Positions 27,671 through 35,113 of a stretch of DNA of 35,388 bases are shown piece after piece. The translations under genes were made by a program, and so were the position numbers. The notes below the pieces were generated by a model. That model saw only the letters and a list, made by a program, of their open reading frames with translations. It was not told where the DNA came from and ran no database searches. This DNA comes from Bacteroidales bacterium. Lineage in GTDB: Bacteria; Bacteroidota; Bacteroidia; Bacteroidales; UBA932. The DNA lies in NCBI GenBank assembly GCA_017461285.1, contig JAFTYS010000138.1:1-35388 (forward strand), read 5' to 3'. The stretch's first letter is position 1. Each line of letters begins with the position of its first letter.

Positions 27671-29587
27671 ATGATCATGAAAGAAAGATTGACAATCATT
27701 GACTTTGTAGAGAAGTATGTTGCCAAGTATTCAAAGAATCCTTACCTCTGGGAAAAGAATCTGGATACAAATGTATGGGAGTCTACATCCTACGAGGAAA
27801 CTCTTAAGAAGGCAAAGCGCATCGCTGCAGGACTTATGGTACTGGGAGTGCAGAAGGGAGATAAGGTATCTTATCTCAGCGAAGGCCGTGACATGTGGGT
27901 CATCGGCGAGCTTGGCGTTCTTTATGCAGGTGCAGTGAATGTGCCTCTCTCAATCAAGCTTGGCGAGAAGAACGATCTCGTATTCCGAGTAAAGCATTCT
28001 GATTCAAAGTATGTCATCACTTCGAAGTTCCAGCTTCCGAAGGTGAGGGCGATCCTTCCTGAATGTCCTATGGTGGAGAAGGTCATCATCTTCGACGAGG
28101 TGGCTGACAAGCAGGAGAATGAAATCTACATCAGCGAGGTCATGGAGATGGGTGACAAGTTCCTTGCTGAGCATGAGGATATGTTCATACAGAGATACAA
28201 GTCCATCGAACCGGACGACTACGCGAACATCAGCTATACTTCAGGAACGACTGCCGATCCGAAGGGTATCCTCCTTACACATAGAAATTACACTGCAAAT
28301 GTAGAGCAGGCCCATTCGGTGATCGGTATCGACGAAGGAGACAAGATGCTCATCATCATACCTCTCGACCATTGCTTCGCACATGTCGCAGGTATGTATA
28401 CAATGATGTCATACGGTGCATCATTCGGTACCGTTCCTTCAGGAAAGAGCGGCAAGGAAGCCCTCAGGAACATTTCTCCAAGCATCCAGGAACTCAAGCC
28501 TAACGTGATGCTGTCGGTTCCTACCCTTGCAAAGAACTTCAAGAAGAACATCGAGAGCACTATCGCGAGAAAGGGAAAGACAGTGGAGAGACTTTATAAC
28601 TTCGCTCTCAAGAACGCAATCGCATATAATAAGGAAGGATACAACAAGGGAACCCAGTTCGTGGATATTTTCCGCAAGCCTCTGATGCTTCTTTTCGACA
28701 AGCTTATCTTCAAGGCTGTGCGTGAGGGACTCGGCGGACAGATGAAGTTCTTCGTCGGTGGCGGTGCTCTTCTTGACATCGACCTCCAGAGATACTACTA
28801 TGCGATCGGAATCCCTATGTACCAGGGATACGGCCTTTCAGAGGCTACTCCGATCATTTCGGCAAACTCTCCTGAAAAGCACATCTTCGGATCTTCAGGA
28901 AAGGTCGTTTCTCCAATGGAGATCAAGATCCTTGACGCTGACGGAGTAGAGCAGCCTTTCGGTCAGAAGGGTGAGATCTGCATCAAGGGCGAGAATGTGA
29001 TGGCCGGATACTGGAAGAACCCTAAGTCTACAGCCGACACCATCGTCGACGGCTGGCTCCACACAGGAGACATGGGTTACATGCGTGACGCCGAGATGCT
29101 TTATGTCGTAGGACGATTCAAGTCTCTCCTTATCGCTGCAGACGGTGAGAAGTATTCTCCTGAGGGAATCGAGGAGAACCTTGTAGAGAATTCAAAGTAT
29201 ATTGACGGTGCTCTTATGCACAACAGCCAGGATCCTTATACGATTGCCCTCATAACCCCTAACAAGGAAGCTTTGAAGGCATATGTCAAGGAGCTTGGAC
29301 TTGACCCTGCTGCAAAGGAAGCTAAGGTCAAGATGCTTGAAAAGCTTCAGGAGGAGGTCAATATGTACAGAAAGGGCGGACGCCTTGCCGGCGAATTCCC
29401 TGAAAGATGGCTTCCTGCTGCCGTCTGCGTGCTTCCTGAGCCTTGGACAGAGCAGAACCACTTCCTGAACAGCTCGATGAAGGTCGTTCGCGGAAGGGTA
29501 GAGGAAACATACAAGGCCCATATGGACTTTGCATATACTCCTGAAGGAAAGAACATTGTAAACGACATGAACCTCGCTTCACTTTAA
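27671..29587 (+). CDS. Long-chain fatty-acid-CoA ligase (AMP-forming)
   Basis: The 638-residue ANL-superfamily enzyme activates fatty acids with ATP and CoA. The P-loop-like motif YTSGTTADPKG starts at residue 189. The adenylate motif YGLSEATP and the hinge region GWLHTGDMGYM are present, and the C-terminal domain carries GEKYSPEGIEE. Length and motif order fit the bacterial FadD/long-chain group. ATG 27671 and ATG 27677 are both possible starts (MIMKER or MKER). The stop overlaps the next start as TAATG, so translation of the nitroreductase is coupled to it. Codon bias is high, suggesting strong expression. Confidence 0.92.
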   Translation: MIMKERLTIIDFVEKYVAKYSKNPYLWEKNLDTNVWESTSYEETLKKAKRIAAGLMVLGVQKGDKVSYLSEGRDMWVIGELGVLYAGAVNVPLSIKLGEKNDLVFRVKHSDSKYVITSKFQLPKVRAILPECPMVEKVIIFDEVADKQENEIYISEVMEMGDKFLAEHEDMFIQRYKSIEPDDYANISYTSGTTADPKGILLTHRNYTANVEQAHSVIGIDEGDKMLIIIPLDHCFAHVAGMYTMMSYGASFGTVPSGKSGKEALRNISPSIQELKPNVMLSVPTLAKNFKKNIESTIARKGKTVERLYNFALKNAIAYNKEGYNKGTQFVDIFRKPLMLLFDKLIFKAVREGLGGQMKFFVGGGALLDIDLQRYYYAIGIPMYQGYGLSEATPIISANSPEKHIFGSSGKVVSPMEIKILDADGVEQPFGQKGEICIKGENVMAGYWKNPKSTADTIVDGWLHTGDMGYMRDAEMLYVVGRFKSLLIAADGEKYSPEGIEENLVENSKYIDGALMHNSQDPYTIALITPNKEALKAYVKELGLDPAAKEAKVKMLEKLQEEVNMYRKGGRLAGEFPERWLPAAVCVLPEPWTEQNHFLNSSMKVVRGRVEETYKAHMDFAYTPEGKNIVNDMNLASL

Positions 29588-30120
29588 TGGAATTCTCAGA
29601 ATTAGTTCATAAAAGACAAAGTGATAGAAAATATGCTCCCGAGCCAGTGGCAAGGGAGCATATTCTCAAATGTCTCGAGGCAGCCCGCCTCGCTCCTTCG
29701 GCATGCAACTCGCAGCCGTGGAAATTCATCGTGGTGGATGACAAGGCAAAGCTCGCCGAACTGTCCGAGGCGGCTATAGGACTGGGCATGAACAAGTTCA
29801 CGGCACAGGTGCCTGTGATGGTTGCCGTAGTCCAGGAGAAGATGAACATGGAAGCCAAGGCCGGCGCCCTGCTCAAGGACAAGGACTACAGCCTTATGGA
29901 TCTCGGCATGGCGGTCGAGCATTTCTGCCTTCAGGCGGCCGAGCTCGGTCTGGGTACATGCATCATGGGGTGGTTCGACGAGAAGCGCGTCAGGAAGGTC
30001 CTGGAAGTGCCTCGCGGCCGCAGAATCCAGCTCCTGATCACGCTCGGACATCCTGATTCGCCGACCCGCAGCAAGGTCCGCAAGCCTCTGGAGGATATTT
30101 CCTCCTGGAACAAATACTGA
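29587..30120 (+). CDS. Nitroreductase-family flavoprotein
   Basis: The 177-residue protein has the nitroreductase FMN-binding signatures: KRQSDRKY near the N-terminus, ARLAPSACNSQPWKFIVV (about 34-51), and GLGTCIMGWFDE with LLITLGHPD in the C-terminal half. It would reduce small electrophiles or quinones with NAD(P)H. Its start overlaps the stop of the acyl-CoA ligase by one base, so it is the last gene of that operon. It converges with the SOD-rubredoxin gene, 18 bases apart, with no clear terminator between. The physiological substrate is unknown. Confidence 0.9.
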   Translation: MEFSELVHKRQSDRKYAPEPVAREHILKCLEAARLAPSACNSQPWKFIVVDDKAKLAELSEAAIGLGMNKFTAQVPVMVAVVQEKMNMEAKAGALLKDKDYSLMDLGMAVEHFCLQAAELGLGTCIMGWFDEKRVRKVLEVPRGRRIQLLITLGHPDSPTRSKVRKPLEDISSWNKY

Positions 30121-30138
30121 TCTTTATCGGGCCGGGAA

Positions 30139-30984
30139 TCACTTTTCCGGCTCGAAGTATTCTTTTCCGACTCCGCATGCCGGACATGTCCAGTCTTCCG
30201 GCAGTTCGCTGAACGGAGTTCCCGGAGGCACGCCGTTTTCAGGGTCGCCTTCTACCGGATCGTAGACCCATCCGCATGTGACGCAGACATATTTCCGCAT
30301 GTCTTTCTCATCTTCGATGATTGCCTCGGCGATGGCTTCTGTCAATCCGTCCCGGGATGTTTCCGTCACCATGACGGTTTCAACGTCAGTGACGGCAGAA
30401 GGAAGGTCTGAATGCATCCTCTTCACAACCTTGTCCCAGTTGATGAGCTCCCAGCATCTGTCGATGTATTCGGCCCGTCGGTTACGGTAGTCTATGTAGT
30501 ACGCATGTTCCCATACATCGATTGTCAGAAGCGGCTTGAAGCCGTTCCTCATAGGGTTTCCCGCGTTGGGTTCCTGGATTATGACGAGCTTCCCCTCTGC
30601 GTCCTGGGCGAGCCATGCCCACCCGGATCCGAATACTCCTGCAGCCGCCTTCTTGAACATTTCCTTGAAGTTCTCCACAGATCCGAAGTCACGGATGAGG
30701 TAATCCTTGAGTTCCAGTGGCATTGATACCCGAGACGGGGACAGGGAATTGAAATAGAACACATGATTCCACACCTGGGCGGCATTGTTGAATACCGGAC
30801 CTGATGTGGTCATGATCAGGGTCTCTATCTGCATTTCTTCGTAGGGGGTGCCTGCAATCAGATTGTTGAGGTTGTCGATGTAGGTCTGGAGATGCTTGCC
30901 GTAGTGGTACTCTACAGTCTCCTTGCTGATTCTGGGCTCCAGTGCGTCTGACGCATATGGGAGCGGAGGTAATGTATAGATCAT
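30139..30984 (-). CDS. Iron superoxide dismutase fused to a C-terminal rubredoxin
   Basis: ATG 30984 is chosen because [10 protein letters not shown] is the standard SOD N-terminus. The 281-residue protein contains a complete Fe/Mn SOD (1-191). Its metal ligands H27, H74, D156 and H160, gateway Tyr35, and Gln70 in the Fe-type position follow the numbering of E. coli FeSOD almost exactly. An acidic 35-40-residue linker leads to a full rubredoxin (229-281) with the iron-binding pairs C234/C237 and C267/C270 ([10 protein letters not shown] ... CPACGVG). There is no signal peptide, so it acts in the cytoplasm against oxygen stress. The rubredoxin could pass electrons to or from the SOD site or be a storage or docking unit. 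The reading frame is continuous across the junction, so this is a real fusion in the sequence given. Confidence 0.93.
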   Translation of the reverse strand: MIYTLPPLPYASDALEPRISKETVEYHYGKHLQTYIDNLNNLIAGTPYEEMQIETLIMTTSGPVFNNAAQVWNHVFYFNSLSPSRVSMPLELKDYLIRDFGSVENFKEMFKKAAAGVFGSGWAWLAQDAEGKLVIIQEPNAGNPMRNGFKPLLTIDVWEHAYYIDYRNRRAEYIDRCWELINWDKVVKRMHSDLPSAVTDVETVMVTETSRDGLTEAIAEAIIEDEKDMRKYVCVTCGWVYDPVEGDPENGVPPGTPFSELPEDWTCPACGVGKEYFEPEK

Positions 30985-30987
30985 TTC

Positions 30988-31015
30988 GTGTCTGTTTGAA
31001 AGTTCTTCCAGACAC
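30988..31015 (-). promoter_or_regulatory. Stem-loop in the SOD leader
   Basis: GTGTCTG (30988-30994) and CAGACAC (31009-31015) form a perfect 7-bp stem with a 14-base loop, ending 4 bases before the SOD start codon on the minus strand. It lies in the 48-base gap between the outer-membrane gene and SOD and could limit ribosome access or separate the two messages. No U-run follows, so a terminator is unlikely. Confidence 0.35.
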
Positions 31016-31032
31016 AAGACAATTATCAGACC

Positions 31033-31644
31033 TTAGTGCGCAAAAATGAATCCGAAATAGAGGCGCGGTCCCATCGGACGGTTGATTCCGTCCTTGCGTA
31101 CCGCAAGAAGCCAGTCCGCCTTCAAGGTCAGACGCAAAGCTTCTCCGACAGCGTATTCCACGCCGACGAACGGATCTGCTGCAAAGAACGGCTTCTTGTT
31201 GTATACGGCCATCGGTTCCGGCAGCCAGTCGTGCTTGTCGCCTTCGAACATGTAGAATGCCGTCTCCATGCCGCCTCCCAATGTGAGTCCGGCATATGGA
31301 TAGAACTTTCCGCATTTCCAGTACCAGTCGGCAAGGAGGCCTGTCCAGAAGACCTTGTTGAAGCTTCCGTCGCTGATGTCCTTCTTAAGTCCCATGTTTG
31401 AGAAATATCCCTCGAATCCTGCTCTGAAATGGTCTGTCAGATGGAGCTTCGCCACTCCGCCGATGCCGAATGTGGCTCCTGCCGCATCGTAGTTGAACGG
31501 ATTGTCGCATCCGCTGAGATATCCGGTATGGACCATCATTCCTCCGGAGAAACCTCTGATCGCTTTTTCTTTGCCGTTTCCGGCGAGGCATGCCGCGCAT
31601 GCGGCGATAGCCAGAATGGTCGTAGTAATGATTCTCTTTAGCAT
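31033..31644 (-). CDS. Small outer-membrane beta-barrel protein
   Basis: ATG 31644 is chosen because the upstream GTG at 31653 lies inside the promoter's -7 box. The 203-residue protein has a signal peptide (MLKRIITTTILAIAACAACLAG). The mature part is made of alternating, aromatic-rich beta strands (GIGGVAKLHL, FRAGFEGYF, FYPYAGLTLGGGMET, LYFGFIFAH) and ends with an aromatic strand, as expected for an 8-stranded OmpA/OmpW-like barrel. No enzyme motif is seen. It precedes the SOD-rubredoxin gene by 48 bases on the same strand, so they may share transcription. Specific function is unknown. Confidence 0.8.
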   Translation of the reverse strand: MLKRIITTTILAIAACAACLAGNGKEKAIRGFSGGMMVHTGYLSGCDNPFNYDAAGATFGIGGVAKLHLTDHFRAGFEGYFSNMGLKKDISDGSFNKVFWTGLLADWYWKCGKFYPYAGLTLGGGMETAFYMFEGDKHDWLPEPMAVYNKKPFFAADPFVGVEYAVGEALRLTLKADWLLAVRKDGINRPMGPRLYFGFIFAH

Positions 31645-31652
31645 AACAGGCA

Positions 31653-31683
31653 CAAAGATAAATAATTTGCCGTTGTATGCAAA
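31653..31683 (-). promoter_or_regulatory. Full Bacteroidota promoter for the outer-membrane protein
   Basis: On the minus strand there is TTTG (31680-31683) and, 19 bases downstream, TATCTTTG (31653-31660), matching both the -33 and -7 elements exactly. The -7 box ends only 8 bases before the ATG, so the transcript should start within a few bases of the start codon. Confidence 0.7.
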
Positions 31684-31756
31684 TCGCGTGCAGATGTCCG
31701 TTCTGTTGACTGTTTTTGTCAGTTTGTCGAATATTTGTTAAATAATTGTCGTTAAA

Positions 31757-31787
31757 TTTGCTGTATTAATAAAAATTCTTAACTTTG
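31757..31787 (+). promoter_or_regulatory. Bacteroidota promoter in the gap before the sugar transporter
   Basis: TTTG (31757-31760), 19 bases, then TAACTTTG (31780-31787): a perfect -33/-7 pair. Transcription would begin near 31793, about 170 bases before the transporter start. Confidence 0.7.
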
Positions 31788-31792
31788 CATTC

Positions 31793-31887
31793 AGACATCA
31801 GAAAAATTTTTTTCGTGTCTATTTGTTAAGTTCGTTTTATATACGGCAGGCGTCCTTGGGGAGGGGCGCCTGCTAATTTTTTATTTA
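31793..31887 (+). ncRNA. Candidate ~95-nt small RNA or attenuator leader
   Basis: The segment lies between the perfect promoter at 31757-31787 and an intrinsic terminator. The terminator stem is GCAGGCG (31846-31852) with CGCCTGC (31867-31873), followed by TAATTTTTTATTTATTT. A first stem-loop AGACA (31793-31797) / TGTCT (31816-31820) opens the predicted RNA. No ORF of note is present. It occupies most of the 31645-31965 gap. It matches no riboswitch class I can recognise. It could be an independent sRNA or a conditional terminator for the transporter-glucokinase genes. Confidence 0.5.
31846..31887 (+). terminator. Intrinsic terminator upstream of the sugar transporter
   Basis: A 7-bp GC-rich stem (GCAGGCG / CGCCTGC) with a 14-base loop is followed directly by a T-rich run. 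No annotated gene on the + strand ends nearby, so it must terminate a transcript from the promoter just upstream. Confidence 0.7.
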
Positions 31888-31920
31888 TTTAGTCTATTTG
31901 AGTTTTTTTTCGTAACTTGG
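31888..31920 (+). promoter_or_regulatory. Possible second promoter for the transporter-glucokinase operon
   Basis: TTTA (31888-31891), 21 bases, then TAACTTGG (31913-31920): each box has one mismatch to TTTG / TAnnTTTG. It lies after the terminator and 45 bases before the transporter ATG, so it could drive the operon independently of the upstream promoter. Confidence 0.4.
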
Positions 31921-31965
31921 ACGCGCTTTTGAAAAAATCGATAAAACCATAAAATCTAAACAGAA

Positions 31966-33249
31966 ATGAATAACAACAAAACTAACTGGATTGCAGTCTT
32001 TACGATGATGTTCCTTTTCGGAATGATCGCATTCGTGACTAACCTTGCCGCTCCTATCGGAGTCATCTGGAAGCAGGCCCCTGGTATCGAGGGTTCGAAC
32101 TTCTGGGGAATGATGGGTAACATGATGAACTTCCTTGCATATGCCTTCATGGGTATCCCTGCCGGAAAGCTCATTACAAGATTGGGCTATAAGAAGACCA
32201 CCCTCATCGGTGTGGGCGTAGGCCTTCTCGGAGTTTTCGTACAGTTCCTTTCAGGAAAGGTCGGAGTGGGCGCCACTCTCGCCGGACTTCCTGCAAACTT
32301 CTTCGTATATCTCCTCGGAGCATTCGTATGCGGTTTCTCTGTATGCATCCTCAACACTGTAGTAAACCCTATGCTTAACCTCCTCGGAGGCGGCGGAAAC
32401 AAGGGCAACCAGCTCGTTCAGATAGGTGGTACATTCAACTCCCTCCTCGGAACCCTTACCCCTATGCTCGTAGGTGCGCTTATCGGATCGGTTACAAAGG
32501 ACACAGTCATTACAGACGTGAACCTTGTCCTCTACATGGCGATGGGCGTGTTCGCTGTTACATTCGTGATCCTTACATTCGTGCCTTTCGTAGAGCCTGA
32601 GCAGGAGAAGAACGACATCTCAGTGAAGTCTCTCTTCGAGTACCGCCACCTCGTATGCGGCGTGATCGCAATCTTCCTTTATGTAGGAGTAGAGGTAGGT
32701 ATCCCAGGTACAATGAACTTCTATCTTACCGATACCCTCGGAACTGCAAATGCAGCGACTACAGCAGGCTTCGTGGCAGGTACATACTGGCTCCTCATGC
32801 TTGTAGGACGTTTCGTTTCAAGCCTCATCAGCGGAAAGGTTTCTAGCCGCACGCAGCTTGCAGTTACCAGCGGAACAGCAATCGCTCTCGTGGTTGTAGC
32901 CATGTTCACTACAAAAGTACAGGCATCTATGCCGGTATTTACAGGAAGCGGCTTCGGAATGGCACAGGTTCCTCTTACTGCACTTCTCCTCGTTCTCTGC
33001 GGTCTCTGCACATCAGTGATGTGGGGAGCGATCTTCAACCTCTCTGTTGAAGGTCTCGGCAAGAAGTCGGCAGCGGCTTCAGGCCTCTTCATGACAATGG
33101 TGATCGGTGGCGGTATCCTTCCGCTCGTACAGAACGCGATTGCAGACGCAACAACTTACATGATCAGCTACTGGGTTCCTGTTGCAGCCCTTGCATACAT
33201 CTGCTGGTTCGCCCTCGTGGGATCGAAGGTTAAGAAGACTAATAACTAA
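31966..33249 (+). CDS. FucP/GlcP-like MFS sugar:H+ symporter, probably for glucose
   Basis: This 427-residue inner-membrane protein has about 12 hydrophobic segments. It starts with NWIAVFTMMFLFGMIAFVTNLAAP and continues with GIPAGKLITRLGYKKTTLIGVG, the MFS loop 2-3 motif region. The C-terminal half has the WGAIFNLSVEGLG and GGGILPLVQN stretches typical of the FucP/GluP family of Bacteroidota sugar porters. It would import monosaccharide from the periplasm. A ROK kinase follows after 18 bases, and the starch enzymes in the window end with a glucose-releasing GH97, so glucose is the most likely substrate; this is inference from context. Codon bias is strong. Confidence 0.9.
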   Translation: MNNNKTNWIAVFTMMFLFGMIAFVTNLAAPIGVIWKQAPGIEGSNFWGMMGNMMNFLAYAFMGIPAGKLITRLGYKKTTLIGVGVGLLGVFVQFLSGKVGVGATLAGLPANFFVYLLGAFVCGFSVCILNTVVNPMLNLLGGGGNKGNQLVQIGGTFNSLLGTLTPMLVGALIGSVTKDTVITDVNLVLYMAMGVFAVTFVILTFVPFVEPEQEKNDISVKSLFEYRHLVCGVIAIFLYVGVEVGIPGTMNFYLTDTLGTANAATTAGFVAGTYWLLMLVGRFVSSLISGKVSSRTQLAVTSGTAIALVVVAMFTTKVQASMPVFTGSGFGMAQVPLTALLLVLCGLCTSVMWGAIFNLSVEGLGKKSAAASGLFMTMVIGGGILPLVQNAIADATTYMISYWVPVAALAYICWFALVGSKVKKTNN

Positions 33250-33267
33250 CATAATCATAAAAACACA

Positions 33268-34224
33268 ATGGATTCAACATTTGTAGTCGGTATTGACGTC
33301 GGAGGACAGACCTCCAAGATAGGTGTGGTTGACGCAAGAGGAACAGTTCTTGCCCAGACTGTCATCAGAACAGACACATATGATAAGGTAGAACCTTTCG
33401 TCGCAGAACTTGCAGATGCTGTAAACAAGCTCATCAAGGAGTCTGGCACAGAAGGAAAGGTAAGAGGTATCGGTGTAGGCGCTCCTAACGGAAACTATTA
33501 TACAGGTACGATCGAAAATGCTCCGAACCTTAAGTGGGCTCATGAAAGAGTGGAGTTCTCAAAGCTTCTTTCAAAGGCTATGGGCGGCCTTCCTGTGGCT
33601 CTTACAAACGATGCGAATGCAGCTGCTGTCGGTGAAATGACATACGGCGCTGCCAGAGGCATGAAGAACTTCATCATGATCACCCTCGGTACAGGAGTCG
33701 GTTCCGGTATCGTGATCAACGGTGAGGTCGTATATGGTCATGACGGATTTGCAGGCGAGCTCGGACACGTTGCAGCAGTGCGCAACAACGGCCGTACCTG
33801 CGGATGCGGCAAGACAGGATGTCTCGAGACATATGCTTCAGCAACAGGTGTGGCACGTACCGCACGCGAGTGGCTTGAGCTTTCAGATGAGCCTTCTGTC
33901 CTCAGAAGCCTTGACACCATCGCTTCAAAGGATGTTTACGAAGCAGCCAAGGAAGGTGACAAGCTTGCGCTCAGGATATTCGAGTTCACAGGAAAGATCC
34001 TCGGACGCTCTTTCGCAGACTTCATCGCTTTCAGCTCACCTGAGGCAATCGTTCTCTTCGGAGGTCTTGCACGCGCGAAGGAATTCCTCACAGAACCTAT
34101 CGAGAATGCGATGAATGAAAATGTTCTTCCTTTGTGGAGAGGAAAGGTAAAGATCGTCTACTCTCAGCTTAAGGAGTCTGATGCAGCCATCCTCGGCGCT
34201 TCAGCCCTCGCTTGGGAACTCTAG
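33268..34224 (+). CDS. ROK-family glucokinase
   Basis: The 318-residue cytoplasmic kinase has the ATP-binding motif GIDVGGQTSKIG, the catalytic Asp in LTNDANAAAVGE (D115), the phosphate motif LGTGVGSG and the ROK zinc site. The zinc site is H167 in GELGH plus CGCGKTGC with C178, C180 and C185. There is no N-terminal DNA-binding domain, so it is an enzyme and not a ROK repressor. It should phosphorylate glucose to glucose-6-phosphate after import by the adjacent transporter. The two genes form an operon with an 18-base gap. The stop lies 9 bases from the stop of the convergent YhhN-like gene, with no clear terminator. Confidence 0.93.
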   Translation: MDSTFVVGIDVGGQTSKIGVVDARGTVLAQTVIRTDTYDKVEPFVAELADAVNKLIKESGTEGKVRGIGVGAPNGNYYTGTIENAPNLKWAHERVEFSKLLSKAMGGLPVALTNDANAAAVGEMTYGAARGMKNFIMITLGTGVGSGIVINGEVVYGHDGFAGELGHVAAVRNNGRTCGCGKTGCLETYASATGVARTAREWLELSDEPSVLRSLDTIASKDVYEAAKEGDKLALRIFEFTGKILGRSFADFIAFSSPEAIVLFGGLARAKEFLTEPIENAMNENVLPLWRGKVKIVYSQLKESDAAILGASALAWEL

Positions 34225-34233
34225 AAATAACTT

Positions 34234-34923
34234 TCAGAATCTCATCAGCCTCATTTCGGGTCCAACTCGGAATGAGGTTGATCTTATATATATGAGCCAC
34301 TGTCCCAGATAGTACGGGATCATGATCAGAAGTCCGGCGTTTTCTATCGGGGATGTGAACATGTTCCAGGCCAGGATGAAGTCCGAAAACACGAACAGAA
34401 GTGCTCCCAATGCATATAATGAACTTCTCTGGAGGAGGGCAAGGATGAGCATGGTGCAGATCAGGACGGTGTAGATGCCTGCTCCTGTGCGGATGATTTC
34501 TGCAGGGGCTTTCACGACGATTTCCGAGAATGCGAAGCCGGCTATCGTCGCGCTCATCAGAAATACGATGATGGCGAATCCCTTGGCCTTTTCGGTCAGT
34601 TTCCTGTCGCGTTCAACCTTCTCTCCATATCTCTTGATGAAGAACAGTATCAGGAAGATATGTGCGATGGCGAAGGATCCCATCTGGAGCATGAAGCTTC
34701 CCGCCGATCCGGCCAGGTCTCCGAGGGCGGAGAAAAGAAGCGCAGCGCTGATCTGCCAGGGGCAGAGCCAGAGCGAAGCCAGAGCAATCGATGCAAGAGG
34801 GAATGCGATCTTTCCCGGAATGCTGACAGGAATGAAGTATAATATGGCCAGCCCCATAAATACGGCCGACGAGATGATGGCAGCGGTTTTCACCGAGCTG
34901 TCGGAGGTGCGGAATATTGCCAT
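34234..34923 (-). CDS. YhhN/TMEM86-like integral membrane protein
   Basis: ATG 34923 (MAIFRTSDSSVK) is preferred; the longer frame from 35016 adds a polar, unconserved-looking stretch that runs into a region better read as a promoter for the opposite strand. The 229-residue protein has about eight hydrophobic segments with the YhhN-family features SALGDLAG and FVFSDFILAWNMF, conserved acidic residues within helices. The animal relative TMEM86B is a lysoplasmalogenase; the bacterial role is unclear, perhaps ether-lipid turnover. It is alone on its strand. Confidence 0.75.
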   Translation of the reverse strand: MAIFRTSDSSVKTAAIISSAVFMGLAILYFIPVSIPGKIAFPLASIALASLWLCPWQISAALLFSALGDLAGSAGSFMLQMGSFAIAHIFLILFFIKRYGEKVERDRKLTEKAKGFAIIVFLMSATIAGFAFSEIVVKAPAEIIRTGAGIYTVLICTMLILALLQRSSLYALGALLFVFSDFILAWNMFTSPIENAGLLIMIPYYLGQWLIYIRSTSFRVGPEMRLMRF

Positions 34924-34989
34924 AGCAGTCGATTTTGTCGCTAATATAGTGATTTTCGTAGAATTACCCTTGCTGTTCGGATATAAAAA

Positions 34990-35021
34990 TTTGGATATGA
35001 TGCAATAAATCCGCATCTTTG
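34990..35021 (+). promoter_or_regulatory. Promoter for the right-edge SusC-like gene
   Basis: TTTG (34990-34993), 20 bases, then CATCTTTG (35014-35021), one mismatch from TAnnTTTG. The predicted leader to ATG 35114 is about 85 bases. Confidence 0.5.
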
Positions 35022-35113
35022 CATGTTGGCGTGGACTGCCTTTTTCCGGTGTGTCCTGCAGTAGAAATAAAGAATGTTCGATATTTATGTTTAATAACTA
35101 AAAGTCTAACCAG

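Noticed and set aside
31793..31887. Known riboswitch class in the transporter leader
   Set aside because: No conserved core that I recognise is present; only a promoter, stems and a terminator can be supported.
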